Assembly: GCA_006503535.1 (NCBI GenBank)
Contig: QYRS01000003.1
Location: 2,914,001 to 2,978,000 of the forward strand
DNA from: Arthrinium phaeospermum
Lineage: Eukaryota; Ascomycota; Sordariomycetes; Amphisphaeriales; Apiosporaceae
Direction of reading: 5' to 3'
DNA: 64,000 nt
Shown here: positions 35,205-45,556 of the stretch, piece after piece
Numbering within the stretch: the stretch's first letter is position 1
Layout of the letters: every line of letters begins with the position of its first letter
Made by a program: the position numbers and the translations under genes
The notes under the pieces: generated by a model
What the model was told of the DNA's origin: nothing
The model's input: only the letters and a program-made list of their open reading frames with translations
Database searches by the model: none

Positions 35205-36126
35205 GTGTCTTGCCTTGTTTCGACAACATGGCGGCGTTATGTTAGGTTGCCTTGCATGAACGAGACGACTGCAGCAGACCTCGACTATGGAGGCCTGGAC
35301 TCGCCATTACGTAGCGCACTATTCTTTTTGGTATTGACCGACACTCGCATTTGGGGGGCCAAGTACCTCAGTGCTGAAGTACTACGGCACTGTTGACTGA
35401 CCCTACATAATACCAAGCCCCTACAGTGCTGTTCTAGGGTCAACCCAACCCCAACCTACTAGTAATAGTACGACCGGTTGGGTGGTGGGTTGCTGGCTGG
35501 CTGGGCGGTTCTTCTGTTCGTTCTAGCATACCCTGGTACCCGACTTATGTATCGTACTAAGTAGCCCACCCCTACAGCAGATCGCCTTGGTCTGCTGCCC
35601 CGTGCTGCTGTGGGCGTGCAGCGAGCGTCAAGCGTGGTGCGTGGGTGTGCGCGGGCGTGGGGTTACAACTTCCAAAACCAAAGTCTCGGCCACTTCGGCC
35701 CATCCTTCAGGCAGCTGACCTGGTACAGTGAACGGACAGTGGCTGGCCGGCTGCCAGCCCAGAGATTCCAGAGCAGTTAGCCCAGCATGCGGCCGCTGTC
35801 CTCTTGCATCGGACAATTCTTTTCGGCGGCCGTAGGGCAATGACTCGCTTCGCAGCTATCGCCTGAGCGCCTCTGACTCGATCCGGCCCGGAAGCAACCG
35901 AGATCTGCCCTAAACTAACATTGAATCTCAACATCCCAGGTTACCTGGATGTACGTACTTGCATGGGTCAATTGATCACCATCATCCTGGGATATCCATC
36001 CATATAGTAAGCAAAGTATGCAAAGACTGATTGTAGGTACTGCATCAACCCACTATTGCACGCCTCCATAATCCATTCGCTCCTTGCAGTAGCATGTTAC
36101 AAATCCAACCAAGCACAACCAGCCTT

Positions 36127-37370
36127 TCATCGCTTGCCCGTGTTCAGCGGGCTCTTGGCGTCGTAGACGTCTGTCGTGATCAGCTCCGGGTAGTCTACAC
36201 CACCCTGCTTGAGCGCCTCTTCCATGATCTCCATGATGACGATGCTCTCCTCCCAGGGCAGCGTCGCGCTCTCCTTCTTGCCGTCACGCAGGCATCGGGC
36301 GCACTCATCGGCCTCCCAGAACATGCCATGCCCCCAGTCTCGCTCCTTGTCCTGGGGGATTGGGCAGTCGACAATCTCGACCTTACCCGCACCGTCCTTC
36401 TTGACAACTCTGTACTGTAGTGGCTTGAAGGCTGGGCCCATAACTTGGATCTCCCCCAAGGGCCCCTGAATCTTGATGGCAGGACCGCCGCTGTTGTGGC
36501 CGTCTGTGTCGGTGGGAATACGAAGACACGTCATGGCGACTCCCATGCTCTTATGCTTGGGGAATTGCAGAATGATGTTGGTCATCTCGTCAGCACCAGT
36601 GGTGTACTTGTTGATGGCAGCAACCGTCTTGGGCACCTCCTTTTCCTCCTCGGGCTGGCAGTGGTACAAGATCTGCATTAACCATGTCAAGGAGTAGATG
36701 CCCAAGTCCAGCAACGCGCCTCCCGCAAGGTCGACATTGACCATGCGGTGCTCGTTCTTGAAGGTGAGAGATCCATCGGGGCCGTCGTTTCCGAACGAGT
36801 TGTCGGCAATGACGCGATACACTGGGCCGATCACGCCCGACTGAACAAGCTCCCGGATCTTGATGCTAAGAGGGAAGTATCGAGTCCACACAGCCTCCAT
36901 CAAGAAGAGATTCTTGGACCGGGCCGTCTCGACCAGCTTCTTGGCCTGAGCAGCCGTCACGGTGAAGGCCTTCTCACAGAGAACGTTCTTGCCGGCTTCC
37001 AGCGCCAGCATGGTGTTCTGGAAATGGTGGCTGTGGGGGGTCGCTACGTAGACAATGTCGACGTCTGGGTCGGCCACCAGCTCGGCATAGGAGCCGTAGG
37101 TCTTGACGCCTTCAGGAGCCTTGACCTTGGTCAAAAAGTTGGCGGCACTGTCCTTGGAGGAGGACGAGGCAACGGCAACCAGCTTGTGAGCAACATCGTG
37201 GACATCACGGGCAGCCGGGTTGGTGAGCATGTCCTTCACGAACACTATGCACGTCAAGGTCAGAAAAAGGGGCTCTCTGCTCCTCTGCAGACAGGCAGGA
37301 GGGACGTACTCTCGGCGATCCAGCCCGTGGCCATGATGCCCCACCTGATGGTATGCGGTTGGGAAGCCAT
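36127..37370 (-). CDS. Gfo/Idh/MocA oxidoreductase, dihydrodiol / NADP-xylose dehydrogenase type
   Basis: Two exons (37370-37310 and 37244-36127) encode 392 residues. The first exon carries MASQPHTIRWGIMATGWIAE, the start of the dinucleotide-binding fold. The second continues with KLVAVASSSSKDSAANFL, DIVYVATPHSHHFQNTMLAL and LCEKAFTVTAAQAKKLVE. The lysine of the EKx motif is present, with Ala in place of the usual Pro. FLMEAVWTRYFPLSIKI and GGALLDLGIYSLTW are typical of dimeric dihydrodiol dehydrogenases and of the fungal NADP-linked D-xylose dehydrogenase. The substrate is therefore a sugar or a trans-diol; the sequence alone does not decide. Length matches the family. It is divergently arranged with an aldo-keto reductase. 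Confidence 0.87.
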
Positions 37371-38355
37371 AGTTGCACGGCGTCAAAGTTCGATGGGTGA
37401 TCAACGGAGTCGAGAAGAAGCAAGATAATGGATATTCCTTGATCCAGCGAAGATATACACAACTCAGTAGCTCGAAGCGATGATTGAAAGTCGACTTTGT
37501 TCAGTGGACCAAGAAGTGAACAGTGAGGCAGCGAGGGGGAGGGATATTAGACTCCATCTCCTCTTTACAAACGGTCGCTGGCCCGCGTTCCCGTTGAAGG
37601 TGGGGTAATAGCCTACGGTACTGTACAGTATCTGTCGCTCGCATCACTTAGTCGATAGCATCGCACTTGTCCTCTCAAACTGCCGGTCAAGAGCCGATTC
37701 TAACTCTAAAGCGTCTAATATGGTGACACGACTTTATTGATTCCATTGAGGATATTTTCAATCCCATTTTGGGTCGTGATATTCGTGCAACATCTCTAGA
37801 AAGGTAAGGCGCAACATAGCGATAGCTGGTGGTACCGACGTCATCCATCGCGATTCGATTGAGCTACCCACATTAAGTATCTATCTTGACCACCCCCGTT
37901 GAGGCTAAAACCGGTACAACCATAGCATTGAACCCCTGTAGTGTGTGGGTGGTATTGCCCGACTTACATGCGTCCCTTCCTTTTCACGTTACCATACAGT
38001 GCGGCTCTGCAAAAATGTTTATATCTCCTCTGTCTAATTCATATCTACATCCAAGGAGGAATCAATGCATACCTGCATTCCAGAATTGGAGCAAGGCTGG
38101 AGAAGACCTGCCGCTGGAATTCGATAGGCCACTTTCAACAAGTCCTTCGGTATGTACTTCATGTCATGTGGGCTCAATTATGTAGGTACAGATCGGTGTC
38201 ATAGCCTTGCATGCCTTGCCTTTAAGCAATCATTGAACAAAGCCAATGGAGTGACTGCGCAAATACCATTCATATCACTTCGTATTGACAGCATTAGACT
38301 GTTCTCGCGTCCCGGGCTTGAAAATATCCCAATATAGGCTGTAAACGAAGAGAGC
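37371..38355. promoter_or_regulatory. Divergent promoter between dehydrogenase and aldo-keto reductase
   Basis: 985 bases between two start codons that point away from each other. No gene is seen. One GTAGGTAC word lies at 38182-38189. Shared control of the two oxidoreductases is possible but not shown. Confidence 0.4.
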
Positions 38356-39492
38356 ATGTCCTTGAAAGTATTCGGCAGCCCAACCTCACGAACCCTGGTT
38401 TGCCGGCTGAGACGCAATATACCTCTTCCCATCTCCCCCTTTTCCCATACTGCCAACACTAGATCAAGGCTCATGGAGACTACACCGAATCCCTGCGGCT
38501 TATCCCAGGACCTCACTCTGCCCAGCTCCTCGTCATCGTCCCACGCTGCCACCCCGGCCACCACCCCGCGCCTCGTCTACGGCACCGCCTGGAAGAAGGA
38601 CGCGACCACCGACCTGGTCTACCAGGCTTTGAGGTGCGGCTTCCGCGGCATCGACACCGCGGCCCAGCCCCGCCACTACCAGGAGCGCCTCGTGGGCGAC
38701 GGCGTGCGGCGCGCCGTGGCCGAGGGCCTCGTCACGCGCGGCGAGCTCTACCTGCAGACCAAGTTCACCTCGATCCACGACCAGAACCCCGGCAATCTGC
38801 CGTACGACCCGCTCGCGCCGATCGCGGAGCAAGTTCGGGCCAGCGTGGCGAGCTCGCTGGAGAATCTCGCCGTCCCTCCTCCTCCTCCTTCCCGAGAGGA
38901 GGGAGGCGGCGATGGTGACAGCAACACGACGACGCCGTCGTACCTGGACTGCGTAGTCCTGCACTCGCCCCTCCCGACCCTCGAAGAGACCGTGGCCGCC
39001 TGGCAGGCCCTCGAGAAGTACGTCCCGCACCGCATCCGGCACCTAGGCATCGCCAACGCGCCCCAGGAAATCGTCGAGTACCTCCTGTCGCCTTCCGATG
39101 GGGCGGTGCGGGTCCCGCCGTCGGTGGTGCAGAACCGCTTCCACCGCGAGACGGGCTACGAAACCGCGCTGCGGCGCCTCTGCCGGGACCGCGGCGTCGT
39201 GTTCCAGACCTTCTGGACCCTGACGGGCAACAGCCAGCTCGTCAGGAAGTCGAACGTCGTCGGCGGGCTGGCGGACCGCGTCCCTGGCGGCGGCGTCAGC
39301 CGCGAGACGGCCTTTTACGCCCTCGTGCTGGGGCTGCGGGGCACCTCGGTCCTCGACGGCACCACGAGCGAGGAGCATATGCGCGCGGACCTCGAGGGCA
39401 TCAAGCGGATCGGGCGCTGGGCAGACGGCGAGGGGAAGGAAATGTGGGAGGATGCGTTGAACTCCTTCAAGCGATTAATTCAGGAAGAGTAG
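38356..39492 (+). CDS. Aldo-keto reductase
   Basis: A single-exon NADPH-dependent carbonyl reductase of 378 residues. The AKR barrel begins near residue 71 (PRLVYGTAWKKD). The catalytic tetrad is visible as Asp100 (FRGIDTAAQ), Tyr108 (RHYQERLVG), Lys136 (LYLQTKFTSI) and His203 (CVVLHSP). A Gly/Ser/Pro/Glu-rich loop at about 173-192 is inserted before the His strand. RHLGIANAP, VVQNRFHRETGYE and the cofactor-end TSVLDGTTSEEHM follow. The N-terminal 70 residues are not part of the fold. Translation could start at the ATG at 38473 instead, which would fit better; residues 1-39 look basic and hydroxylated and might be a mitochondrial leader. The substrate is unknown. Codons are very GC3-rich from about 38560 onward. 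Confidence 0.85.
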   Translation: MSLKVFGSPTSRTLVCRLRRNIPLPISPFSHTANTRSRLMETTPNPCGLSQDLTLPSSSSSSHAATPATTPRLVYGTAWKKDATTDLVYQALRCGFRGIDTAAQPRHYQERLVGDGVRRAVAEGLVTRGELYLQTKFTSIHDQNPGNLPYDPLAPIAEQVRASVASSLENLAVPPPPPSREEGGGDGDSNTTTPSYLDCVVLHSPLPTLEETVAAWQALEKYVPHRIRHLGIANAPQEIVEYLLSPSDGAVRVPPSVVQNRFHRETGYETALRRLCRDRGVVFQTFWTLTGNSQLVRKSNVVGGLADRVPGGGVSRETAFYALVLGLRGTSVLDGTTSEEHMRADLEGIKRIGRWADGEGKEMWEDALNSFKRLIQEE

Positions 39493-39996
39493 GGTTTCTG
39501 GACCGTAGGATGGCGCAAGTGGGTGTAGTGTACCATCGCGGTTTCTGTCCTACATTATGACGTCGCATTGCATTTCAAGTTTATTGGCATTCTTTCGGCA
39601 TGCCACTCATGTTAAGGGACGAAAGTCCCGGATCCAGGCTAGTTTTGGCTGAATGCAATGAATCGATTATCTATGCTCTCTTCTCCCTTCTGTATGCAGA
39701 CGAGGAAGAATGGTTGTTGTGTTTGTTTAATTGATACTGCGGAGAATGCTTAAGGCATTGCCTTCGTCCAGCCTGAATGCGACGACCTATGTACACCAAA
39801 TCAAGCATCCCAAACGCAATAAAAGCAGAAATGCGACCCTCGGAACGCCGAAGAGGCTCTACTAGCTTAGTGGCTGGCCCCCTGATGCAATAAACATATG
39901 ACGAGCAAGGCTCGTAGGGAAATGGAAAACACAGTCTGAGTGTGGAAATGGAGTAGTAGAATTGGTCGGCCCTTCGTGATCGCCCTCCTTTTCTCA
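39493..39996. other. Convergent intergenic region
   Basis: This stretch lies between the stop codons of the aldo-keto reductase (+) and Pcf11 (-). I see no gene. Confidence 0.45.
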
Positions 39997-42405
39997 TTAG
40001 GCCTCCATCTTCAACTTGCCGGCCCTCAGGCTGGTCAAATCATCCTGCTTTAAGAAAACTCGGTCAGTATCTCTAGTGTCAAACAAGTAAGATGCAAGTA
40101 TGTGCTCAAGGAGGGGGTGAGCTTACCTCTGCTTTCCTCTTACCCAAAACCGGCTCCGGCGTGCCACGGCCGCCGCCGCCATACTTGACCGCGGCGACGC
40201 TGCTGCTGCCGCCCGTGGCCTCGCGGTGGCAGCTGGCGTGGTATATGCGGTCGCCGACGCAGAGGGCGTCCTCCCAGACCCACTCCTCGTCCATGTAAAC
40301 CTGCTTGAACTTCTCCTGGCAGATGGGACAGACGCTGTTGAGCAGGACGGGGTCGTCGGGGACGGGGATGTACTGCATCTTGGGGGCCTTGGCGACGGAG
40401 CCGCCCTGGGTTGCGTTGGATTGGGCGGTCGGGACGCCGCCGATGACGTCGATCGTCTCGCGGGTGCCGATCCAGTCCTGCTCGTCCACGAGCCAGCCGC
40501 GGTTCTGGCCGGCCTTGTCGGCCTCGGCGATCCGCTGGTTCACCTTGAAGTGCCAGTCCATGTGGGCTGTCTTCTTCGTCTTGCCCTCCGCGTCGTTCGT
40601 GAACCGGCGACCGCACTGGGTGCACTGTGTCCCAAGCGACTCAAATAGGAGCGGGACGAGATGAGGTCGGAATCTAAATTTCCTTGGTGTCAGTGATCTA
40701 TGTTCCATTTGGTGGCTGGCTGGCTGGCTGGCCATGTAGTAGTATAAAGGGGAAGGGGCAGGTCAATAGGCAACATACTGTTTTAACGAAGACGACGTGA
40801 AGGAGATATCGTGTGTCATGTTTTCGATGGTCGGGGGTCCTGTTACCGCAGGCCTCGGAAGAGGGAAAGGTAGCGACGGCATATGATTAGGGGCGGGCGT
40901 AGAGCCGCTTGCAGGCCCTGTCGAGGGCGGAGGGATCATGCCGGCTTTCCGCAACATGTCCATCAATGACAACGCGTCTGAAGGCGCCGGAGCCGCGGGT
41001 TTCGGAAGATCAACTCTTTGCGGCGGAGGTGATCGAATCGCCATGGTCGCAGGGGGCGGTTGCGGTGTAGATACTTTTGGTGTGGCAGAACTTCTTGCCA
41101 ACAGAGCAGCCAGAGCACCGGAACCCAGTAGAGAGTCTATGGAAACCTTGGGCGCTGCTGGAGGAGCTGAAGGAGGATGAGCTACTGCTACGGCTGGTGC
41201 TATAGGTACAGGTGTAGGGGTTTGGGCGGGAGTGGCCCTTATAGTCACAGCAAGTTCAGCAATGCGATTCTTTATGAGCACTAATTGATCCTGCGGCAAG
41301 TTCTGGGTTTGAAGAATACTTTGCAAATCCAAGAGCGCCTTCAGTCTTGTTTGTATGCTAGGATCATGTGGGTTGCGTGCAAATTCAGCTCTAGAGGCTG
41401 CGATGAGCTGCTGAATGTCATTATTCAAAGCATCTACGCTGATTCCGGGCTGCGGCATTCCATAGCCTCCAGGGTACGGCGGCTGGAAGGCAGGCGTGCT
41501 GGCACTTGGTTGGGGTGTCGAACGTGTCGGCATGGAGATGTTCTGAGCGAACGAGTTAGTGTACGGCCGGGGCTGATGTGAGGGCGCAGCAACTTACCTG
41601 ATGCTGAGGATACTGGCCAGCCGCTTGTGCCGGAGGGCCAAACGGACCGGCCCCGTTCGAGTGGTTCCCAGGATAGCCACTGGCTTGTGACGATGGCCGG
41701 ACATTAGGCGGAGTAGGCGTGTTCCGGTATGGCACAGGCGGCTGTTGAGGCATGGGCCTTCCGCGGCCTAAGAGTTGCTGTTCGTTTCGATAATGCTGCT
41801 GCTGAGCCGCCATTGCCGAGGTCCTAGCCTTGATCAAGGCATTCTCAATAGGGCGCGTCACGTCCGGGGGGAATACCGGACGGGTATCAATGGAACCGGG
41901 GATAGGCTCTTTCCAGGTCTTGAGCATCTCGTCCATTTTTCTCCGAGTAGCCATATCCACGGAGGCATAGGCATCCATGTATGTTTCGAACAGCCTCTTG
42001 CCAAAGAACAGAGTGTAGGGTGTTCCCACGTTCTTGATGATGGAGTCGAGTACATATAGCGAAGGCAGCTTCTTGTGTGATGCGACCTGTTCATATTGGT
42101 AAGCAAAGATCATCAAAGTAGCAATGTGTCGCCGTTCATAATGCTCCCAGCCGTCAAGCTTCTAGCATAGAACAGTGGCGGTGATGGTAACGGTAGATGG
42201 ATGATGAAAAACGCGCATAATAGCAATCGCGACCTACCCTCTTGATGTGATTTTGTAACGTCTGCGCGATAGCAAGGGCATGCTCTGTGTTTTCTCTTGC
42301 GATCATGGTCAAATTCTGAATATCATATCGGTTATTCACCTGGAGATCCTCGAGAGCTTCGCGGAAATCCTCGGCGAAGTGCTCGGATTCCTGATACGAC
42401 GCCAT
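39997..42405 (-). CDS. PCF11: Pcf11, mRNA cleavage and polyadenylation factor subunit
   Basis: This nuclear factor links the RNA polymerase II tail to 3'-end cleavage and termination. I read five exons: 42405-42238, 42086-41598, 41542 to about 40788, 40682-40127 and 40047-39997, about 672 residues. The CTD-interacting domain fills the first 130 residues (FREALEDLQVNNRYDIQNLT, HIKRVASHKKLPSLYVLD, NVGTPYTLFFGKRLFETYMD, RRKMDEMLKTWKEP). A Gln/Pro-rich linker follows. The C-terminal half has two zinc-binding motifs (CTQCGRRF with HMDWHFKVN; CPICQEKF with YHASCH) flanking the WLVDEQDWIGT segment that contacts Clp1. The exon 3 donor is uncertain: GTTAAA at 40787 keeps frame, while the alternative at 40774 does not. 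The last acceptor may be AAAG or CAG three bases on. Confidence 0.9.
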
Positions 42406-43882
42406 GTTGGTGGCTAAGTGTTGCGTACGACAGGCAAGTCTCTCTGCTTCTCTCGAGAGCGTGCTAGGTTAGGGAGTGGTAGTGGTAATGATGATGACGG
42501 AGGAAAAAGATCCGAAGACAATCTGCGCAAACTTGTCGCCAGGTCTTCTGTGTGTGGTTTTTTCTTCTTCGTCTTTTTTTTCTTTAGAATGTTTGCACAA
42601 TGAGGAGAACAATAGACAGCGCTGCGTCAATTGACAGCTATCACAATGGCCCGGCTTCAACCCTTCTAGAGGGATCTCTTCATCAAGGATACGGAGATGT
42701 GTAATTCTGGATCTTGGTTCATTCCCACGATACAGATTTGCACTCCTCTGCCAAACTCGACTTTCTGCGAGAAAGGTAGCCTCAAACAAAACAGGAGACC
42801 ACCTCCCAAGATTGGTATCTTCCCACCAAAATCGTCCCAACCTGAGCTACAGATGACCACTACGCCAGCAGGCGTACTTGCCTAAGGGGATGGCGATCTC
42901 TTGATCAGTTCAAGCCTCTTGTTTTCTACGAGCCAGAGGACGGGTGGAAGAGGGCGCGTGACGTGACTTGGGCTGGGTGGTGTGATGATGACGAATGGAA
43001 AGCGTCGCGTGTCGTCGTCTCGTCGAGGGAGAAGCGCGGATGCGTGGCAAACGAAACCTCGATGTTGTATTCAATTAGGTACGAAATCTCAAGCAGGCGT
43101 TCGAAAGGGAGAGAGCGCAGAGCTTGGTTTGGGGGCTCGGAGGTTGGATGGGGTTGGTGTTCTTGTTCTTGTTCATGAAAGATTTGCTTTGTTGCTCGGC
43201 TGGAGGGACGGACGGAGATGCCTTTGCGAGACACAGTCTTGTCAGCTTTGGGGGATGGATGCGCCGCTAACCATGTCGGGGGTTAGCCTAATCTGCTAAC
43301 CTTAGTTTGCGCACGTACCACATGTATCCATCAGCCCTTGTTCGGGAGTCATATCTCTTATTACGAACCTAGATCATCCCTTCCGCCTTTCACTGCAATA
43401 TCACTGCAATAAAGAAAGACGTTGTATGACTTAATAAGATGGTTGAAGGCTAGGAGAAGCCCTGAATCATCGACACGTGCCATAACCATGGATAATTAGT
43501 CACAATAAGCTGATATGTAAAAAGATACTGCTGCAGACAACCACTTCATCAAACCTCGAATATCTAATGGCCGCTTATGTGTTCCGGCTTCTACATGTAT
43601 ATCGCGTTGCAGGAAAGGAAATTCTATCATCAATCAGGTCGCAAGGCCTGCTGAATGCCAAATTGTCATGTGACGCACCGATTTGACCCAACATGGTGTC
43701 GTGGCTACGAGGAGGAAGCTCCGTCATGACAACACCGAGGCTTTCTCGACCGGCACTATAAAAAGAAGCCAAGTAGTTTGCGTAGTTGCCCATATTCTAT
43801 TCCTGCAAGAAATAAAAAATTTAACTACTCAACCAAGATAAATAATTGATAAACAACCTTGCTAAGCTGATTAAAGAACAAG
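42406..43882. other. Upstream region of Pcf11, possible micro-ORF
   Basis: This stretch holds the Pcf11 promoter and a 1 kb stretch with no firm gene. A 72-codon ATG frame on the minus strand (43575-43793) starts MGNYANYLASFYSAGRESLG and is weakly coding-like; its tail looks random. A TATA-like TATAAAAAG on the plus strand at 43757-43765 sits 118 bases before the small membrane-protein ORF that follows. Confidence 0.35.
43757..43765 (+). promoter_or_regulatory. TATA-box-like sequence
   Basis: TATAAAAAG, 118 bases upstream of the ATG at 43883. Position and sequence fit a core promoter element for that small gene. It also lies inside a competing minus-strand frame. Confidence 0.35.
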
Positions 43883-44167
43883 ATGGCCATGGCATACGCA
43901 GCGAGAATCCGCCGTGACGACACCACCAACACAGATGCAAGCAATCCGAGAAGCGTTGTCTGGTTCGTACTATCCATAGCTTTGATAATAGCCTTCTTAG
44001 TAGGCGCTGCAGGATTTTGTCTCTACAAGTACCAAATGAGGCGGAGGAGACGGCGGTATGGCGCCGGCTGGCCTGGCTGGCCTGGCTGGTCGGAACCAGC
44101 TCCAGATGTGCGTCCCCCTAGACAAGCCCACTCTGGAGATCCACGCCAAAGATACCAAGGTCTATAA
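43883..44167 (+). CDS. Small single-helix membrane protein, unidentified
   Basis: A 94-residue ORF with an ATG in a good context (aagATGG). Residues about 25-52 form a clear membrane helix (WFVLSIALIIAFLVGAAGFC), flanked by KYQMRRRRRR on the inner side by the positive-inside rule. The short tail begins GAGWPGWPGW and ends Pro/Arg/Gln-rich. I know no family for it. A short adaptor or hydrophobic proteolipid-like protein is possible; a chance ORF is also possible, although a coherent helix followed by a basic stop-transfer cluster argues against it. Confidence 0.5.
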   Translation: MAMAYAARIRRDDTTNTDASNPRSVVWFVLSIALIIAFLVGAAGFCLYKYQMRRRRRRYGAGWPGWPGWSEPAPDVRPPRQAHSGDPRQRYQGL

Positions 44168-44593
44168 GTACTGGCGGAAAGAGGAGAGGGGGAGGGAGAG
44201 AGAGAGAAAGAAGCACTACGCAAAGCTCAAGAAGTGCTCCCCTTCCAGCCAGATGCTGGGTTATTATAACAGCCTATACATCTACAATTTACTTTCGTCA
44301 TGAGCAATGTGCCCCAGACTTGAGAGAGCCGATTGCGCACACGCTTGATCAGACACTGGCAGTGTAAAGAAGGGTTGACCAGAATTCTGAAGTGAACAGA
44401 GATTTCATATAAGTCTCGTTAAGATGCGCTGGTCATATGGCCAGGAAGAAAGTAACCTAATCCCTATCAAGAACTCCAGGGTATATACCACATGCAAAGC
44501 AAAGCCACCAACGCCACCATTCCAATTTTTTCCCTTTTCCTTCTCGTAGATTAATCTCACATCATGAGCTCGACCAAATCCTCGTCTCTGAAT
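44168..44593. other. Intergenic region, no gene seen
   Basis: This stretch holds the 3' flank of the small membrane-protein ORF and of the four-helix protein, which is encoded convergently. Confidence 0.4.
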
Positions 44594-45556
44594 CTAGAAC
44601 TGGGAGAACTGATCGACGTTGGAGGCAAGGGAGTACCGATTGTTGGGTTGGTTGCTGGGTTGCCGCATGTGGCTGGGATGACTGGGGTGTCGTCCGTGAA
44701 TGGGGTGGAGCGCCGAAGGAGGTCGCTGCAGACCGGGAATGACGGGCGACGACCGGCTAGGCACGGGATCGTCGATCACCTCCTCGCCCTTCTCGACGTC
44801 GGGCTCATAAGGCATGGGCCGGCTGATCTTGGGCTTCTTATTGCCCCTGTTCCACCACGACCTGCCCTTTTCCTTCCGTACCGAAGCGCTGCGGTGGCTC
44901 TCGTAATCCTCCGAGTACGTGTCGTAGGGGTCAGGCTTTCCGCTGCTGTAGGTTTCCGTCTGGGTGGTGGCACCGTTGCTTCGGAGCTCACGAGCGGTCA
45001 AGCCGCCCTCGTTGCTGTAGAGCCACGACGTGATGATGTTGACGATACCGAAAGTAATGGCCAGGATGCCGCCAGCGAGGCAGAGTCGCCAGAAAGGCAA
45101 GCCCATGTTATCGATGCTGTTACGGGGGTCGCTGAGCCTGCCGAGGGTGTGGCATCCTAAGACAACCATGGCGAAGCCGAACCACTTCAGACCTCTTTGA
45201 GGTCCAACTGCTGGCCAGTTCCGAGAATACCATTGTCGAACGAAGGCAATCGCTTTAAAGGAAGGAAGCTCCGAAATAACGAGGAAGACGCAGATAACCA
45301 TAATAAAGAATTGTGCGACATCGTTGAAGAAGGTCAAGCCATCGGGCATCTTTGCCGGGATCATGAGGATCACGGACGAGGCCGCCACGAGCAAGAGAAC
45401 CAAAATGCTGAGGGAACGAATGACATTGAGGATGATGTAGGCCGAGCCCTTGACGCTCGACGAGTTGTTGACGTTAAACATGATGAGAAGCTGATCGAGC
45501 TTAGTTGTTGTGTCTCTAGGCTCGAATTTATCAGTGGTCCGGTTCGTGCTCGCCAT
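44594..45556 (-). CDS. Four-helix membrane protein, fungal conserved hypothetical
   Basis: A single-exon protein of 320 residues. After a hydrophilic N-terminus, four hydrophobic segments appear: about 36-66 (VIRSLSILVLLLVAASSVIL), about 75-97 (VAQFFIMVICVFLVISEL), about 123-142 (GLKWFGFAMVVLGCHTLG) and about 154-182 (LCLAGGILAITFGIVNIITS). The loop before the third helix contains VRQWYSRNWPAVGP. The C-terminal 140 residues are hydrophilic and Ser/Pro/Tyr-rich, with YSSGKPDPYDTYSEDYESHR and an Arg/Lys patch, probably cytosolic and phosphorylated. I think it belongs to an uncharacterised Pezizomycotina membrane family, but I cannot name it securely. Promoter side at 45557. Confidence 0.8.
   Translation of the reverse strand: MASTNRTTDKFEPRDTTTKLDQLLIMFNVNNSSSVKGSAYIILNVIRSLSILVLLLVAASSVILMIPAKMPDGLTFFNDVAQFFIMVICVFLVISELPSFKAIAFVRQWYSRNWPAVGPQRGLKWFGFAMVVLGCHTLGRLSDPRNSIDNMGLPFWRLCLAGGILAITFGIVNIITSWLYSNEGGLTARELRSNGATTQTETYSSGKPDPYDTYSEDYESHRSASVRKEKGRSWWNRGNKKPKISRPMPYEPDVEKGEEVIDDPVPSRSSPVIPGLQRPPSALHPIHGRHPSHPSHMRQPSNQPNNRYSLASNVDQFSQF

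Larger units (their letters stand above)
33962..36126. other. 2.2 kb gene-free region with simple repeats
   Basis: The left end is the promoter and leader of the Trm9 gene, including CA repeats near 34024-34046. It also contains a G run (34356-34369), GGGAT pentamers and CAGTTC hexamers, listed separately. No credible coding frame is seen. The right end is the 3' flank of the dehydrogenase gene. Confidence 0.45.

Noticed and set aside
44564..45160. Plus-strand frame opposite the four-helix protein
   Set aside because: It is the shadow of a true minus-strand gene with four hydrophobic helices.
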